A stretch of 64,000 nucleotides of DNA from Cepaea nemoralis (Eukaryota; Mollusca; Gastropoda; Stylommatophora; Helicidae): contig JACEFZ010011104.1 in assembly GCA_014155875.1 (NCBI GenBank), positions 214,501-278,500 on the forward strand, given 5' to 3'. Positions 1 through 12,138 of the stretch are shown here, one piece after another. The translations under genes were made by a program, and so were the position numbers. The notes under the pieces are model-generated. The model was not told where the DNA came from. It did not search any database and saw only the letters and a program-made list of their open reading frames with translations. Each line of letters starts with the position of its first letter. Position 1 is the first letter of the stretch.

Positions 1-11
1 GTAATCCTTAC

Positions 12-262
12 TAAGCCGGTCTCTCTGGCTGAGGGGTTACAACACTTTCTCCGTAACCCCGTTTATCACGCAGAGTCTCGTAGCGGGAGAGAACTGGGAG
101 CGGTTCGACCCCCGCTGGTGACTTGCGGGATACTGAGCCGGCCGCTCAGAAAGCAATAGCAAACTACTGAGCGTAATCTTGCCAAGAAATCAACAGACAG
201 CTGAAAGATGCTGCTGTTGACAGCGATGTCCTGTAAAGGATATGCAAAAAAAAAAAAAATAC
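12..262 (+). repeat. tRNA-derived SINE, family 1 (copy a)
   Basis: The head has a pol III box A-like TGGCTGAGGGG and a box B-like GGTTCGACCCC, followed by a conserved body (CCGGCCGCTCAGAAAGCAAT...) and an A-rich tail at about 246-260. Related copies lie at 15490-15645 (-), 17140-17357 (+), 18589-18833 (-), 35976-36212 (+) and 55325-55575 (+). The head resembles a Ser/Leu-type tRNA but has no intact cloverleaf, so this is not a tRNA gene. Confidence 0.75.
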
Positions 263-416
263 TTACTAGATTTTTTTATATAGGCAGTAAATGACAGTTT
301 ATATAAATGACAGTAGCCTGTTTGTAATTTGTGAAAGTTTTCCTTTTAAATATTAACATGACTTCTGTAACCATTGGGACAAAAAGACTATTAAACATGT
401 CGAGCATAAGTAAACA

Positions 417-1105
417 GTAATCTGGCAGCAAACATGCGGAACACTGACACATTTAAATTGTGATTGACCGTAATCTGGCAGCAAACATGCGGAACACTGA
501 CACATTTAAATTGTGATTGACCGTAATCTGGCAGCAAACATGCGGAACACTGACACATTTAAATTGTGATTGACCGTAATCTGGCAGCAAACATGCGGAA
601 CACTGACACATTTAAATTGTGATTGACCGTAATCTGGCAGCAAACATGCGGAACACTGACACATTTAAATTGTGATTGACCGTAATCTGGCAGCAAACAT
701 GCGGAACACTGACACATTTAAATTGTGATTGACCGTAATCTGGCAGCAAACATGCGGAACACTGACACATTTAAATTGTGATTGACCGTAATCTGGCAGC
801 AAACATGCGGAACACTGACACATTTAAATTGTGATTGACCGTAATCTGGCAGCAAACATGCGGAACACTGACACATTTAAATTGTGATTGACCGTAATCT
901 GGCAGCAAACATGCGGAACACTGACACATTTAAATTGTGATTGACCGTAATCTGGCAGCAAACATGCGGAACACTGACACATTTAAATTGTGATTGACCG
1001 TAATCTGGCAGCAAACATGCGGAACACTGACACATTTAAATTGTGATTGACCGTAATCTGGCAGCAAACATGCGGAACACTGACACATTTAAATTGTGAT
1101 TGACC
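417..1105. repeat. 53-bp minisatellite, 13 tandem units
   Basis: The unit begins GTAATCTGGCAGCAAACATG and ends GTGATTGACC. It is 53 bp long and repeats 13 times (689 bp), with no difference seen between units. Each unit contains the near-palindrome CACATTTAAATTGTG. The array ends where GACC is followed by GATGCAATTG. It lies downstream (in gene orientation) of gene B's exon at 2147-2271, so it is probably intronic. Confidence 0.95.
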
Positions 1106-1934
1106 GATGCAATTGTGTCAGCATCATGAATGGTTGTTAATCTACTGTACCCCAGCAATCAATCGAACCACTTGCAGGGTGACTGGATGTGTCGACTGCG
1201 CCTGACTTCTTACGCAAATCTTTCGAATTTGTTCCACGAGATCATCAAACTTGTTCACTTCTGCTTCAGTTTTCTTACAATGATTGTCCAGTATTCTGTG
1301 ATCATGTCTGCAGTCTTGAGAATCAAATTGAATAGTCTGTCCGCGAGATGAATCTTGGCCAGCATTGTTCTGTTGTTGGATACAACCTGCTTAAATCTTT
1401 TCTGACAGAAGTATAAAAATGCTGAGAGCTTTATGAAACATCTGGTTCTTCAAGGTGTTTTTAGAAGTACTAGAAAACAATGTGCTGTTAGAATCCGTCA
1501 GCATTCAAGAATTCTGAGACGTTACGTTGAAACTTTGGTTACCAGGAGACAGAGATGATTCTGCTTCTGCACCAAGTCTTCATTGCAAAGCACCAAACTG
1601 TATGTTATTTTGATTTAGCCTCGCTTCATCAACTTTGACAAAGCTTGAAACATCACGAATTACATAAATACTGTGGAGATCTGAAAGTCTTTGTTGTGCA
1701 AATGATGCAGTTGAAAAATGGGGCATCGATGGGCGACCTTTTGCTGCAGACAGTGCTTGTGTGGCTAACAAGGATTCTTCACAGAAACTGTGGAATGGTT
1801 TCTCTAGTCTCTCAAGATGTGTGAACAGCCACAACTGGTAGCCTGCCGATTACCCGCAGAAGCCACACGTCAGCTCCACCTCCCCATAGTTAAGCCAGAT
1901 TATCCTGTACTTAACCCGCAAGCCGGCAGCTGGT
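1106..1934. other. Unassigned non-repetitive stretch
   Basis: I recognise no gene. A minus-strand frame at 1580-1834 is open for 84 codons, but it has no family motif that I recognise and no clear splice sites. It may be an old transposon remnant. Relative to the GH18 exons it is intronic. Confidence 0.3.
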
Positions 1935-1935
1935 A

Positions 1936-2026
<91 letters not shown>
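1936..2026. repeat. (TATC)n followed by (TA)n microsatellite
   Basis: About nine TATC repeats run directly into a (TA)n tract. Long TA tracts recur through the window at 16719, 19063, 35884, 36214, 46404, 49207, 49371 and 53030. Confidence 0.95.
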
Positions 2027-2028
<2 letters not shown>

Positions 2029-2146
2029 AGTGATCAACAAAATATAGCAATGATCAGAATTATTGATTTTGCAATGGTTGGAACAAACATCCATCGTGAT
2101 TACTCAAAAGGAATAAAAACAGATACTACACAGATTAAAAACTTAC

Positions 2147-2271
2147 TGAACGAGTTGAAGGAGATTGTATCCTTGGTCTATTTGCTTTTTTACAGCGGGC
2201 AGAGTAACTGACAAAATAAGCGCTGGTTTCTTTCTCCGTTTTGCGTCTTCGTTGAATTCCTTCCTGATTGC
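2147..2271 (-). CDS. GH18 chitinase-like gene B, third visible exon
   Basis: Translating the minus strand gives AIRKEFNEDAKRRKKPALIL followed by SVTLPAVKK and QIDQGYNLLQLV. This matches the GH18 barrel segment where chitinases read roughly 'LSAAVPAG...D.GYD...I'. The exon is 125 nt. It is preceded by a TTATTTTAG acceptor (exon starts at 2271, phase 0, matching the phase-0 end of the exon at 10061-10307) and followed by a strong CA|GTAAGT donor (phase 2). The next exon must therefore supply one base. Gene A's exon at 63511-63634 starts in exactly that phase, so the two genes share an exon layout. Gene B's later exons lie left of base 1. Family assignment is firm; enzymatic activity is doubtful given the neighbouring exon. 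Confidence 0.85.
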
Positions 2272-2330
2272 CTAAAATAATAAAGGCACTATATTTACGT
2301 ATTCCAGATTTATTTAACCAAATTATACGT

Positions 2331-2464
2331 GAGTGAGTGTGTGTGTGAGTGTGTGTGTGTGTGTGAGAGAGTGTGTGTGTGTGCGTGCGTGCATGCGTGT
2401 GTCCGTGCGTGCGTGCGTGTGTCCGTGCGTGCGTGCGCGCGCGCGGGCGTGTGTGTGTGTGTGT
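2331..2464. repeat. GT-rich microsatellite
   Basis: This is an impure (GT)n tract with GCGT and GTCC interruptions, next to a gene B exon in the intron between 2271 and 10061. Confidence 0.9.
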
Positions 2465-2849
2465 TTATTGTTCAGTTAGAATTTCTTCCTTGAGCTCCAT
2501 AAATTATTAGTGCTAAGAAAGCGCCTCTTGATATTTCCGATTATTGTTTAAATATCTATATATGTTCTTTCCCCCATATAGGTCCATATTGCTTCCCAAA
2601 TTGTTGTATACTGCTCCTCTTAAAGTCGGGTTTAATCAAGGAAGATCGGGTAGTTATTTGCTTGATGAGTGTGCGTGCGAGTGACAGTGTCAGTGTCAGT
2701 GGCAGTGCAAATCGGTGATATCTCATCCCACGATATTGTGCCAGGGTTCTCACGTGAGATGATTCTGGTACAACAATAGACATCCAAGCGACGCAGGAAA
2801 TACACAGGGAACGCCGAAATGTGTCCAGGTGCTAGAGATATTCGATAGT

Positions 2850-4640
2850 TGAGCTGAGTTGACTTGAGTTGAGTTGAAGAACCAACATCACTGCACCCAG
2901 GACATTCAGATTTGTGCTCTGTCTCTTCTTTCATCAGACAGCGAAGAGTCACACCACTAATCGTTCCCACCGCTATCTGATTGAAACTTCTCCTGTTCTT
3001 CCCTTTAAGATTTTAGATTCTACCATAGCCCCTGCCAATCCCCCGCAATCTCGTCCTTTCCACATAGGTTCTCAATCTGTCCCACAACCGTCTCCACATA
3101 GTCACACATGCTCACGACCACCTCTCCCTTGTCCATAGGTATTCTACCACCAAGAGGTGCATTCCCTGCCAGCCTATCATCCTGTTAATTCCCCCGCACT
3201 CCTGCATTGCCAGGGCAAAAATCCATATAATTCTTACAATGTGTGACCTCGAGCCATTCTTCACGAAACATTCCTTTCTCCACATCACTAAGCATACTCC
3301 TTAAGTCCATGATGAAAACAATGTGTGTTGCAGTGGTCTCCATTAACGAACGGAATGCTGTTGTGACCTCCATTCTCATGGTAGAGGGCGTAGTCTCATA
3401 TACCATACTTTCTTTTTTCAAGCATCGTCTATTAGCCTTCGAAATGAAACCCCAGCACTGTTTCTCATCACTGACCCATCAGTATATATCACTTTGTCAT
3501 CTTTACGTGTATTACTCTGGATCAGTTGTTGCACCTCAAACTCTGGGTGGCCCACTGCCCATTCTCTGCACCTACGACCCAGTGTTACTATTACATTGTG
3601 CCAGCCAGTCCGTCCTGTCTGCCAGTACTTTAACTCACTCTTTTTCACGATTGATGGTCTTTTGATCACATACTTGACGTATATATATTTCCGCTTGTGT
3701 CATCTAGGAAGTGCCTCGTCTCAGTCTTAACCATATCCATTGTTTCATACAGGGGATGATCCATTTTTGCAGCAACTCTCATGTATCATTTAGCCTGAAG
3801 GAACCTATGCCTATCCACCATTGTTGGTAGCGTCAGAATATGCCTCATGCATATAAATGGTGCGTCATATGTGCACCCCAGAATCACCCGAGTGGCCGCA
3901 TTTTGTATGTGTTCAACCTTTCATGCTGGCTCGTTGATACTGTCAGCAGCCCCAAACCATACTTAATGACAGCAACTATTAACTGCTGAAAAAGCTTGTA
4001 AAGCATCCACCGCTCTACTCCGGTTGCTGCATCGGCTTCAAAGCATTAAGTCCCCTACCAGCCTTCACCACCAAAGCCTCAATATGATCTTTAAAAGACA
4101 TACACCTGTAGAAGGTGATACCCAAGTACTTCAATTTACTATCTCTACTAAGAGGACATCCATTAAATATAATACATGGGACATCTGCCTTCACAATCCG
4201 GTTATCCTGGGAGTACCACACAACCAATGCCTTGTCTGGGTTTATAACGGTCGCTGCGTCCCTGCACCACTGTCACCCTGTTTACTGCCACCTGTAAATC
4301 CGCAGACGAATTGTCATTATCTCTGCCCTGCAGCACATCATCTGCAAATGTCAAGATTCTACCAATACCTGGTGTCTCAATAGTTGCGACTTTGCTTGTG
4401 TAGACATTACAGCGCACTAGGGATATGGCAGATCTCTGTTGCAAAGCAGATGTAGTCGTACAGGGATCAGAAGTCCAGGAACCCATGCGTAGTGCACCCT
4501 TACGCTCATAAAGGACTACTGCAACGCATATGACAAGGCAAGGACAGACCTCTATGTCCAACATAGTGTATATCCTACCCAACCCTGTTATACGCATCCT
4601 CCAGGTCAACATCTACCGCCACTGCATCTTGTTTATCCTG
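2850..4640 (-). mobile_element. Decayed I-like non-LTR retrotransposon (RT and RNase H remnants)
   Basis: Minus-strand frames give RT segments: LYERKGALRMGSWTSDPCTT, then ILTFADDVL (the FADD catalytic box, about 4350), then LKYLGITFYRCMSFKDHIEA. Further on come RNase H segments, VIYTDGSV (about 3480) and MRMEVTTAFRSL (about 3360). Frames are broken by many stops and shifts, so it is inactive. The 3' end carries a (CAACT)n-type tail at 2850-2880 when read on the minus strand. The same family recurs at 23095-24310. The best-preserved relative is at 59325-63000. RT plus C-terminal RNase H is typical of I-group LINEs; the exact clade is inferred. Confidence 0.8.
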
Positions 4641-4779
4641 GATATTCGATAGTGTTCTAACTCCTAAAATATATGTTATTGTTCAGCATTGTGCCACTGT
4701 GCAATATATAATACATCAGTCTTTTTCTGAGTGTACCGTGATGAAAATACATTAGGACTTGCAGATACTAGGAAACATG

Positions 4780-5690
4780 GAACAGAACAGAAATGAACAC
4801 ATGGAGGTTACATTCTCATATGAAGTTGCGTCGACCAGCTGCAGCTGAACATGGAGTGGGTTTTTTGTTACATCCAGACAAAGCGAAAGCCTTTATCAAC
4901 ACTAAATTTATATTGGAAAGGATAATACTAGTACAGATCAAAGAAGGAAATAGAACAAAAAATTTTATACAAACATACGCCTCATGTAACGACACGTACA
5001 GTGACGAAGACAAAGACGAGTATTTTGATAAACTTGCAGACAGATTAAATAATGTCAGAGAGATAGATGCATTTATTGTGATGGGGGATTTTACCGGACG
5101 AATAGGCACACGAAGACAACCGTGGGATGATTGCATGTGGCCATTCAGTGACACAGAGACTGAATGTAACAGCAATGGTCAACATCTACTCAACATATGC
5201 TCCGAACGCGGTCTAATAAGAGCAAATAGTTTGTTTTCAGCATCTTCGTAGCCACACCAACACCTGGTATAAATGGAATGACATAGACCAAGCATCTCAA
5301 ATTGACTTTATTCTAATTAGGAAATCAGACAGAAGACTACTATTAGATTCAAGAGCCCTCCCAAATACAGATGTTTATACTGATCACAAACCAGTCATAA
5401 TAAAACATATTTCAACACACAGGAAAATAAGAAACAAAAAAGGTAACAACACATGCCACCAATTATAGGATGCTTCAGGAAAATACAGTTAAAGACGAAT
5501 TCAATCAAGAAATGAAAAACCTACATAAGAACATCCCTGATGACCACTCAAGCGTAGACAAGGAATGGACAATTTTCAAGGCTGCCATGCTCGACACACT
5601 GGAAAATAAATGTGGAACAAAGAAAGTAGGGTAGGACAAAAGATTAAGAACAGCGTGGTGGAACAATGAAGAAAAAGAGACTAACACAAC
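4780..5690 (+). mobile_element. LINE endonuclease-domain fragment
   Basis: The open frame at 4793-5251 contains FIVMGDFTGRIGTRRQPWDD, the 'GDFNA.IG' strand of an AP-type LINE endonuclease, then HLLNICSERGLIRANSLF. After a stop, shifted frames continue with TWYKWNDIDQASQIDFIL and a VYTDHKPVI 'SDH'-type motif near 5390. The region up to 5690 corresponds to the EN-RT linker (WWNNEEKE). No RT follows. It is 5'- and 3'-truncated and inactive. Confidence 0.75.
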
Positions 5691-5984
5691 ATAGTGCATT
5701 ATTCAGCTGTCACTTGTTCATCTCTAATGCTGCATGCCCAGGTTGATAGTCATGGCAACTGTGCGTTGGGTAGTTTGCCATTACTTTCTGAACGAGAAGT
5801 ACAGGTTGAAGCCCAGCTTAATGCCGGTGTAGGGATAAAACGCCCTATATGGGCATTAGCGAACCGGAAGTTTAAGAGCCAGTGCTCATTTCCATCCGAC
5901 CGTGTCCATGATGTTCATCTATATAAGTATGTAATACCCCGCTTTTCTGAAAATGAAGTGCATCTTGAGTTCAATGCATACATT
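5690..5984. other. Unassigned stretch with a SINE-like scrap
   Basis: Near 5769-5800 the sequence GTAGTTTGCCATTACTTTCTG resembles the reversed body of SINE family 1. The rest is unrecognised. A 102-codon open frame (5694-6002) has no recognisable motif and is probably chance. Confidence 0.3.
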
Positions 5985-8900
5985 GGCACCCTTCAGTCTT
6001 GACAGACGATAGTTTGGTGCATCGTGCTTGAAAAAGGCTTCATAACTACAACCCATGGCGGTGGCGAGTGTGGCTGATAAGGCCAATTTGCGCTGTAAAT
6101 GTTCGTCAACAGTGGATGCATGTGAAAACATAGTCATTTCCACCATCATGCACCATCTTACATTTCTCACGCTCTGTGTGTGTTTTATTTGCAATCATTT
6201 TCTCCTTTGTATTTATTCCATTTCTGATAGTTGCCCTCCATGCAACACGTTCAGCGGCGACTTGCTCCCAATGTGCATTATCAATGGCTGTATCAATCAT
6301 GTCCCGCTTTACACACATATATTTGTATCGTAGTAGAGGCTGACCCTGAGATCTCCTACCCATCTGTAACTCACCAAAAAAGATGTTCTTTGGTATTCTA
6401 CCATCATCCATCCTCCTAAGATGTCCTATCCATCTAGGTCTACGAAGACTGAGCACGGAACACACCATCACACAACCTGATCTTTCCAATACTTCAGTAT
6501 TTGTGATTTTGTCTTGCCATTTAATAACAAGTAATCTTCGCAGACACCGCATGTTATAGCCGTTTAAACGTTTCTCTTGGCGTGAGTAAGTTGTCCAGGT
6601 TTCACTGCCACAAAGAAGAGTACTAAGGACAGGCTTGGTAGACGAAGACTTTTGTTTTGGCAGTAAGCTTTCTGTTCTGCCAGACTCTATTTGCTAACAT
6701 GTTCATTGTTGTTGCTGCCATACCAATCCTGATGTTGATTTCCTGATCTAGGGATAATTTGCTATTTACCTCTGATACTAGATATGTAAAATGGTTTACT
6801 ATCTCCAGTTCGGCGTCGTCAATAAAGATTGATGGTACCCCATGTGCACCTTGACACATAATATGTGTCTTCTTTTCGTTAATTGTTAAACCAAATTCAG
6901 AATAAGCATTGGAGAATGCAGATAGTAGATGCTTGTAATTCTTCCTCAGAGTGGATTCGTAATTGCAGCATCATCCGCAAAAAGCAACTCTCTGATTAGT
7001 ACCCTCCTAATTTTGGTCTTGGCCTTCAATCTCTGAGCATTATAGAGGCCGCCATCTGAGCGTGAGTGAATGTATATACCGGCATCCTGATCACGAAAGG
7101 CATATTTCAGTAGAAGTGAAAAGTATATTCCAAAGAGGGTGGGAGCTAGTACACAACCTTGCTTAACTCCACTCTTGATTTCAAACTCTTCTGAAGTTGC
7201 ACCATCAAACTTGATTATACCCTTCATGTCTGTGTGGAACGATTCCACAATGGACAGAATAGTTGGTAAGCAGCCAATTTTCTTTAGTGCTTGAACAGAC
7301 CCTCACGACTGACCAAATCAAATGCCTTTGTGAGGTCGATGAAGGCAATAAACAGTGGTTGATTTTGTTCCCGGCATTTTTCTTGCATTTGTCGCAATGA
7401 GAATATCATATCAATGGTAGACCGGTTCTGTCGGAAGCCACACTGTGATTCGGGGTAGACTTGATCTCCTAGGACTTGAAGTCTGCGCAGAACAATTCTG
7501 GCAAATACTTTCCCAACAGTACACAGAAGTGAAATACCCCTATAGTTGTTACAGTCGCTTCGATCGCCCTTGTTCTTGTACAGCGTTATGATGCTTGAAT
7601 CTTAGAAATCCTGTGGGACTTGACCTTCTCGACAGCATAGCTCTATTAGCTGGTGGATCTGTAGAGAAAGTGTGTCTTGCATACTCCTGATAACCTCTAT
7701 TGGAATCATATCATTACCTGGAGCCTTGCCAGATGCAATTTCATTTATAGTACACTTAACTTCTGTTATGGTAGGAAGTGTGTCCAGGTGGTCAAGAGTT
7801 GGCAGGGCCTCTATGGCGTTGAGGATACCATCCGCTAGTTTAGTCTCACTTTAGTAAAGCTCTAAATAGTGCTCTACACATCTATCCATCTGCTGTTTCT
7901 TATCAGTGATGATTTCTCCAGTCAAGGTATTCAGTGGTGCACTTCTTTTAATAATTGGACCACAGGCTTTCTTTATCCCTTCATACATGCTTCTGATGTT
8001 TACCTGATCACTTGCTATTTGAAAGGACTCAATAACTTGATCCAATAGTCATTTGCACACTTCCTGGCAGCCTTTTGCATATCATTCCTTGCTTGCTTCA
8101 GCTCACTGAGAGTGTGTCGCGTTGTTCTTTCCTTGTTTCTTAAGAGAGCTATTTTTATTTTATCAATCAAGGGCTGCAGTGTCTGGCTGTTTGCCGCAAA
8201 CCAGTCCTGCCTCTTGTGATCCACAATGCCGCAGTTTTATAAAGAGTTTCCTTAAGTTTACATCATTTTTCACTTACTGTACAATTTTCTGACGTATCAA
8301 TGAATGCGTCATTAAGTTGCTGTTGAAACTCAAAGCACTTTTCAGAATCGGGAGTGTTAATAATATTAATCCTGGGGTTAGATTTATGTTTAGCTGTGTA
8401 GATTCTCTTTTGTCTCAGTCTAACTCTTGCAACAACCAAAGAATGATCCGTCACAGTCAGTCAGCACTGTGGTAACTTCGAGTTAATGATGTATGGATCA
8501 GATGTTGTCTCCGCGTGATGATGAAGTCAGCTGATCCAACGGATCTTGGGTGCTTCCATGTGACCTTATGCAGCTCTTTTGTTTTAAAAAAAGGAGTTTG
8601 TAATGCATAGGTCATTTCTGGTGCAATGCTCCACAGCCTTTGCCCATGTTAATTCATTCGACCGATACTGTATTTTCCAATGCACACTGGCCATGAACTC
8701 GAGTCCTTGCCCAAATGAGCATTGAAATCACCGAACTTATAAATGTAGTCGATTTTTGGAACTGCCTTGATCACAGAGTCTATCTCCTCGTAGAACGAAT
8801 CCTTCACACCATCAGAGGAAAAGAGTGTCGGTGCATATGTAGTGATAATGGTGGAAAACCACAAGAGGTTGCCAAGCGAAGTGATAATAGTCTTTCATTA

Positions 8901-9925
8901 CCTCCAGCTGGAATTTCAATCAATGCCAGTAGCGAATTCTTCACTGCAAAGCCCTCACCATGTTGCTTTCTTTCTGCCGGCCCTCTACCCTTTCAAAAAG
9001 GGTGTAATTTTTTCCCCCGAGTGACCCTTCCTCAGCGAGGCGAGTCTCCTGCAGGCCAGCAATATCAATGTTAAGACGATTGAGTTCGGCATCAATCACA
9101 GCCGTTTTTCTCACACCGTCAACATTCGTCAAGTCATTGGAAAATCCTGGACACGTGATTCTTACGTTCCAGGTTGCAAGCCGTAGCTTGAGATTTCTAG
9201 TTTTCTTTTTATTAGTGCCTGGTGCATTGGTTTTACAGCCTGCAATTCAGAATTTGTTCTAGCCCCAAGCACCCATTGAAGCAGGCAGGCTGTGGCTAAT
9301 CAGCACTCAATTGTCCAGGGGCTGCCAAGCTTAAGGCGGGCAGTACCTGATCAGTGACACCTATAGGTGTCTCCCACCGTCATAGGCAACCCCTGGCTCC
9401 ACACGTCTACGCCAGTTGACTTATAAAAATGTTACCTCTCGCTTTGATTCCAATACCGGTTAAGACCAGGGATGGAGTTATTGCCTCTCCATAGCACAAC
9501 GCCTGGGCTAAAATATAGAGACCATAGCTATGCAGCATGATCCCATGCAGCATGATCCCTCTTTCGGCCTGCCTAGTTCACTACAGAGGAAAGGTAACAC
9601 ATATACATCTGGAACAAGACAAGCTGCAGAAGCTGCCGGATCAGCAAAGCAATGCTCTAACTGCTCGCCTGTCGGAGCTTCGATCCTAGACCAGCCGCCA
9701 ACCAAGGCTTATGGCCTGGTCTGCCCTGCCATGACATTTTGTCTTTAGGTTGCATTTACTCGCACCAGGATAAGGCATGTACCCTCCCAATTGCGCTCTT
9801 CCACCCGAAGCCGTTGGCAAAATGTGGGATGTCGGGTATGGTAAGCGCCGTCCACTATTCGGCGCTAACAAAACACATGTTGTACCGTCTACTGTCATAC
9901 GGTAGCTCAGTCATAACTGACTAAG
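5985..9925 (-). mobile_element. Near full-length RTE-like LINE, degenerate
   Basis: Read on the minus strand the order is: 5' UTR-like region (9925 to about 9250); EN start (NIDIAGLQETRLAEEGSLGG near 9000); KFGDFNAHLGKD (about 8720); TDHSLVVARVRLRQK (about 8440); the EN-RT linker; an RT segment with IKSGVKQGCVLAPTLFGIYF (about 7170) and LLFADDAA (about 6970); HFTYLVSEVNS; and tail RRPRWIGHLRRMDDGRIPKN (about 6440). Multiple stops and frameshifts break it. The 3' terminus (about 5990-6030) contains ACTATCGTCTGTCAAGAC when read minus, shared with 26325-26790 and 45800-45885. The same 5' region recurs at 45340-45785. It fills the intron between gene B exons at 2271 and 10061. Confidence 0.8.
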
Positions 9926-10060
9926 ACCTGACGCATTGAGTTAAATGCGAGCGAAAAACAAACACCTAAAACTTTCCCTAAGATGTATTTTGTAACTGAA
10001 CATTTGACAATGAACAAAACAATGTGAGTCGGTTTAAGCTTAATTAGTATGGTATAGTAC

Positions 10061-10307
10061 CTTCAACAGAAGCAGAAACTTGGCCTTATCATAGCGTGAA
10101 TTTGGCTTTCCAGCAAGGTTTGCCCATTCCATTACTGCCCCACCGAAATTTAGCTGACGAATGTAAGACGTCAAATTTCTAGCAAAGGCGTTCCTAGTAT
10201 TGTCACTGCTCGCTATTGTGAAAAACGATTCCGGTTTTGCCATCAAGTCTCCCACTGCCAGAAGGACAGTTATATTTATTCTTTTGAAGTACGTTAATTC
10301 AGCGATT
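10061..10307 (-). CDS. GH18 chitinase-like gene B, second visible exon, catalytic motif lost
   Basis: The exon is 247 nt with acceptor TTATTTACAG (start 10307) and donor AAG|GTACTA (end 10061). The peptide contains INITVLLAVGDLMAKPESFF, NTRNAFARNLTSYIRQLNF and then GGAVMEWANLAGKPNSRYDK. These align with the chitinase blocks 'LLAVGGW', 'R..F....I..LR...FDGLDLDWEYPG' and 'D...F..LLKE'. In active GH18 enzymes the DGxDxDWE block carries the catalytic acid. Here F-G-G-A-V-M-E-W-A puts Ala at the catalytic Glu position and removes the first two Asp, and AVGGW has become AVGDL. Its first base completes the codon left by the exon at 13696-13840 (GC|A), which confirms the join. It is probably a chitinase-like, possibly lectin-type protein without hydrolase activity; a pseudogene is the alternative. 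Confidence 0.85.
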
Positions 10308-10384
10308 CTGTAAATAAGTAAGATGTAAATACTTTTACCATTTCTCTCATAAAACATACTGACCTATACAAAGATGTCAATGCA

Positions 10385-10515
10385 ACAGGAAAAAAGAGTT
10401 GAAGTGCTACATAGAATCTATACTTGTGTATGGATGTGAAACGTGAATAATGACCAGACAAGCTAATTAAAAAAACATCTAATGAAAGGGTTAATGTGGT
10501 TTCTGACGAACATGC
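10385..10515 (+). mobile_element. Small RTE fragment
   Basis: Sequence matches the post-RT region of the RTE family at 19255-20060 and 42850-42960: AAAAGAGTTGAAGTGCTACA and then TATGGATGTGAA (encoding K-R-V...C-Y-I-E and Y-G-C-E). Frames are broken. It lies just upstream of a gene B exon, in the intron. Confidence 0.6.
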
Positions 10516-10749
10516 AAATAGTTAAAGGACATAAAATCAATAATCATTGGTATGCCACCATCTGCCTATTTCAAGATGGCAAAGGGTATGTGCTATGTTT
10601 GTTGCCAAATTAATGTAGTGAGTAATATTGTTGTATATATTTGCATATGCAAATAATATCTGCCACGTTATTTCAAATTAACGTCAATTTCGTCATTATA
10701 AAATGTGTGTGTCTTCTCAAACACGATTGGAGGGTTAATATTAGTTTTG

Positions 10750-11555
10750 TTACGTCAACCTGGGGACCGAGTATCCACCGGAATAAGTGGACAACTCTGC
10801 AGCTGAGCAGAGCAGGGCACTCACTTGTCCTTACAGTCGGAAATGGCTGTTAAAGGCAGAGGTAAAAAGACCACCATGTGGATGTGGAACGCAAGGGGAA
10901 ACCACCACATTATCTTCCCAAGACTTCATGGCAAAGCATATATCAAAGTTAGTGAACGACGTTAATGGCTGTCTTAGGACATCCTCGTCCGGTAGGGACA
11001 GTCATGAGCCACAGGTGACACCAGACCGTCATCCAGCTACTGATGGCAAAATCATAACTAAAATAAACAAATTTAGAGTAGGAACATGGAATGTTAGGAC
11101 ATTAAATGAGCTAGGAAAGTTGACCAATGTTCTAAGAGAGATGGATAGCATGAAAATGAATATACTAAGCGTTAGTGAGATGAGATGGAAGGGATCGGGC
11201 AAAATTATATCTGACAACCACACAATAATTTATTCTGGAGGGGATACACATGAAAAAGGTGTAGGGATAATATTAGATGAAAACACAGCCAAGTCAATTA
11301 ATGGATACTGGTGTATTTCAGATAGAGTTATTATGGTAAAAATCAATGGCAAACCAATAGACATGAATATTATACAAGTATATGCACCAACAACAAGAGT
11401 AGTGATGAAGAAATACAACACTTTTACGACGAAATAGAAATGGTGATGGCTCAAATTGGATCACAAGAAATAAAATAATACTTGGTGATTTTAATGCAAA
11501 AGTAGGAAAGGGGAAAATGGAGGATGTAGTGGGGAATTATGATTAACCACATAAA
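10750..11555 (+). mobile_element. RTE-type LINE 5' region and endonuclease domain, truncated
   Basis: A 216-codon open frame (10787-11437) includes FRVGTWNVRTLNELGKLTNV (EN start, WN motif), VSEMRWKGSG (the expected Glu position), HTIIYSGGDTHEKGVGIILD and VKINGKPIDMNIIQVYAPTT. A frameshifted continuation has IILGDFNAKVGKG (about 11480-11520). The RT is missing: the element is cut at about 11555 by the inverted-repeat element that follows. The 5' leader (VNDVNGCLRTSSSGRDS) recurs at 35621-35815 (-). Confidence 0.8.
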
Positions 11556-12107
11556 TGTGTGAATAATACGAGACATTATTCACAAACGGCTGGTAACTTG
11601 ACTTTTACTACTGTCGTAGATTCTCTCCACAAGACTTTATTATTCTCTCTTCTTGTCTGTCTTTTGTTTGCAAGTTCTTTTTCTTCAAACCTCACAAAGG
11701 CGATATTTGTCGACAAGGACATACTCTACGTATAGTGATTTGGCAAATAAAATTCACGTTTAACAAAGATATCTATTGGATCCATCGCTTCTGACACTCA
11801 ATCACGCCGTCGCTGCGTGGGGGTTGCACCACCCGGCAGCGTCAGCAGATCCATAGAGCACACTTTATTCACAAGCTTCGAGTTTCTTAGTTCTATATGT
11901 TAGTTCGTAATGTTTAATATTTTTTAATTAAAAATTAAAAAAAGAAAAAGAAAATAAAAAAATTGCTGGCAGGGAGTCGAAACCCAGTCTCCCGCGTGAC
12001 AGGCAGAGATACTACACTACCGAGAACAAAATGATAGCTCCAAAAACATTAATAATGTAGGCAATCGTTTTTGTTTGTTCGTTTGTTTGTTTGTGTGTAT
12101 GTGTGTG

Positions 12108-12138
<31 letters not shown>

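Noticed and set aside
417..1105. CRISPR-like array
   Set aside because: Units are contiguous and identical with no variable spacers, in a eukaryotic context. It is a minisatellite.
1580..1834. 84-codon minus frame as a host exon
   Set aside because: No recognised domain, no clear splice sites and no repeat support, so left unassigned.
4024..4383. Plus-strand 119-codon open frame
   Set aside because: It is the antisense shadow of the RT region of the I-like LINE at 2850-4640.
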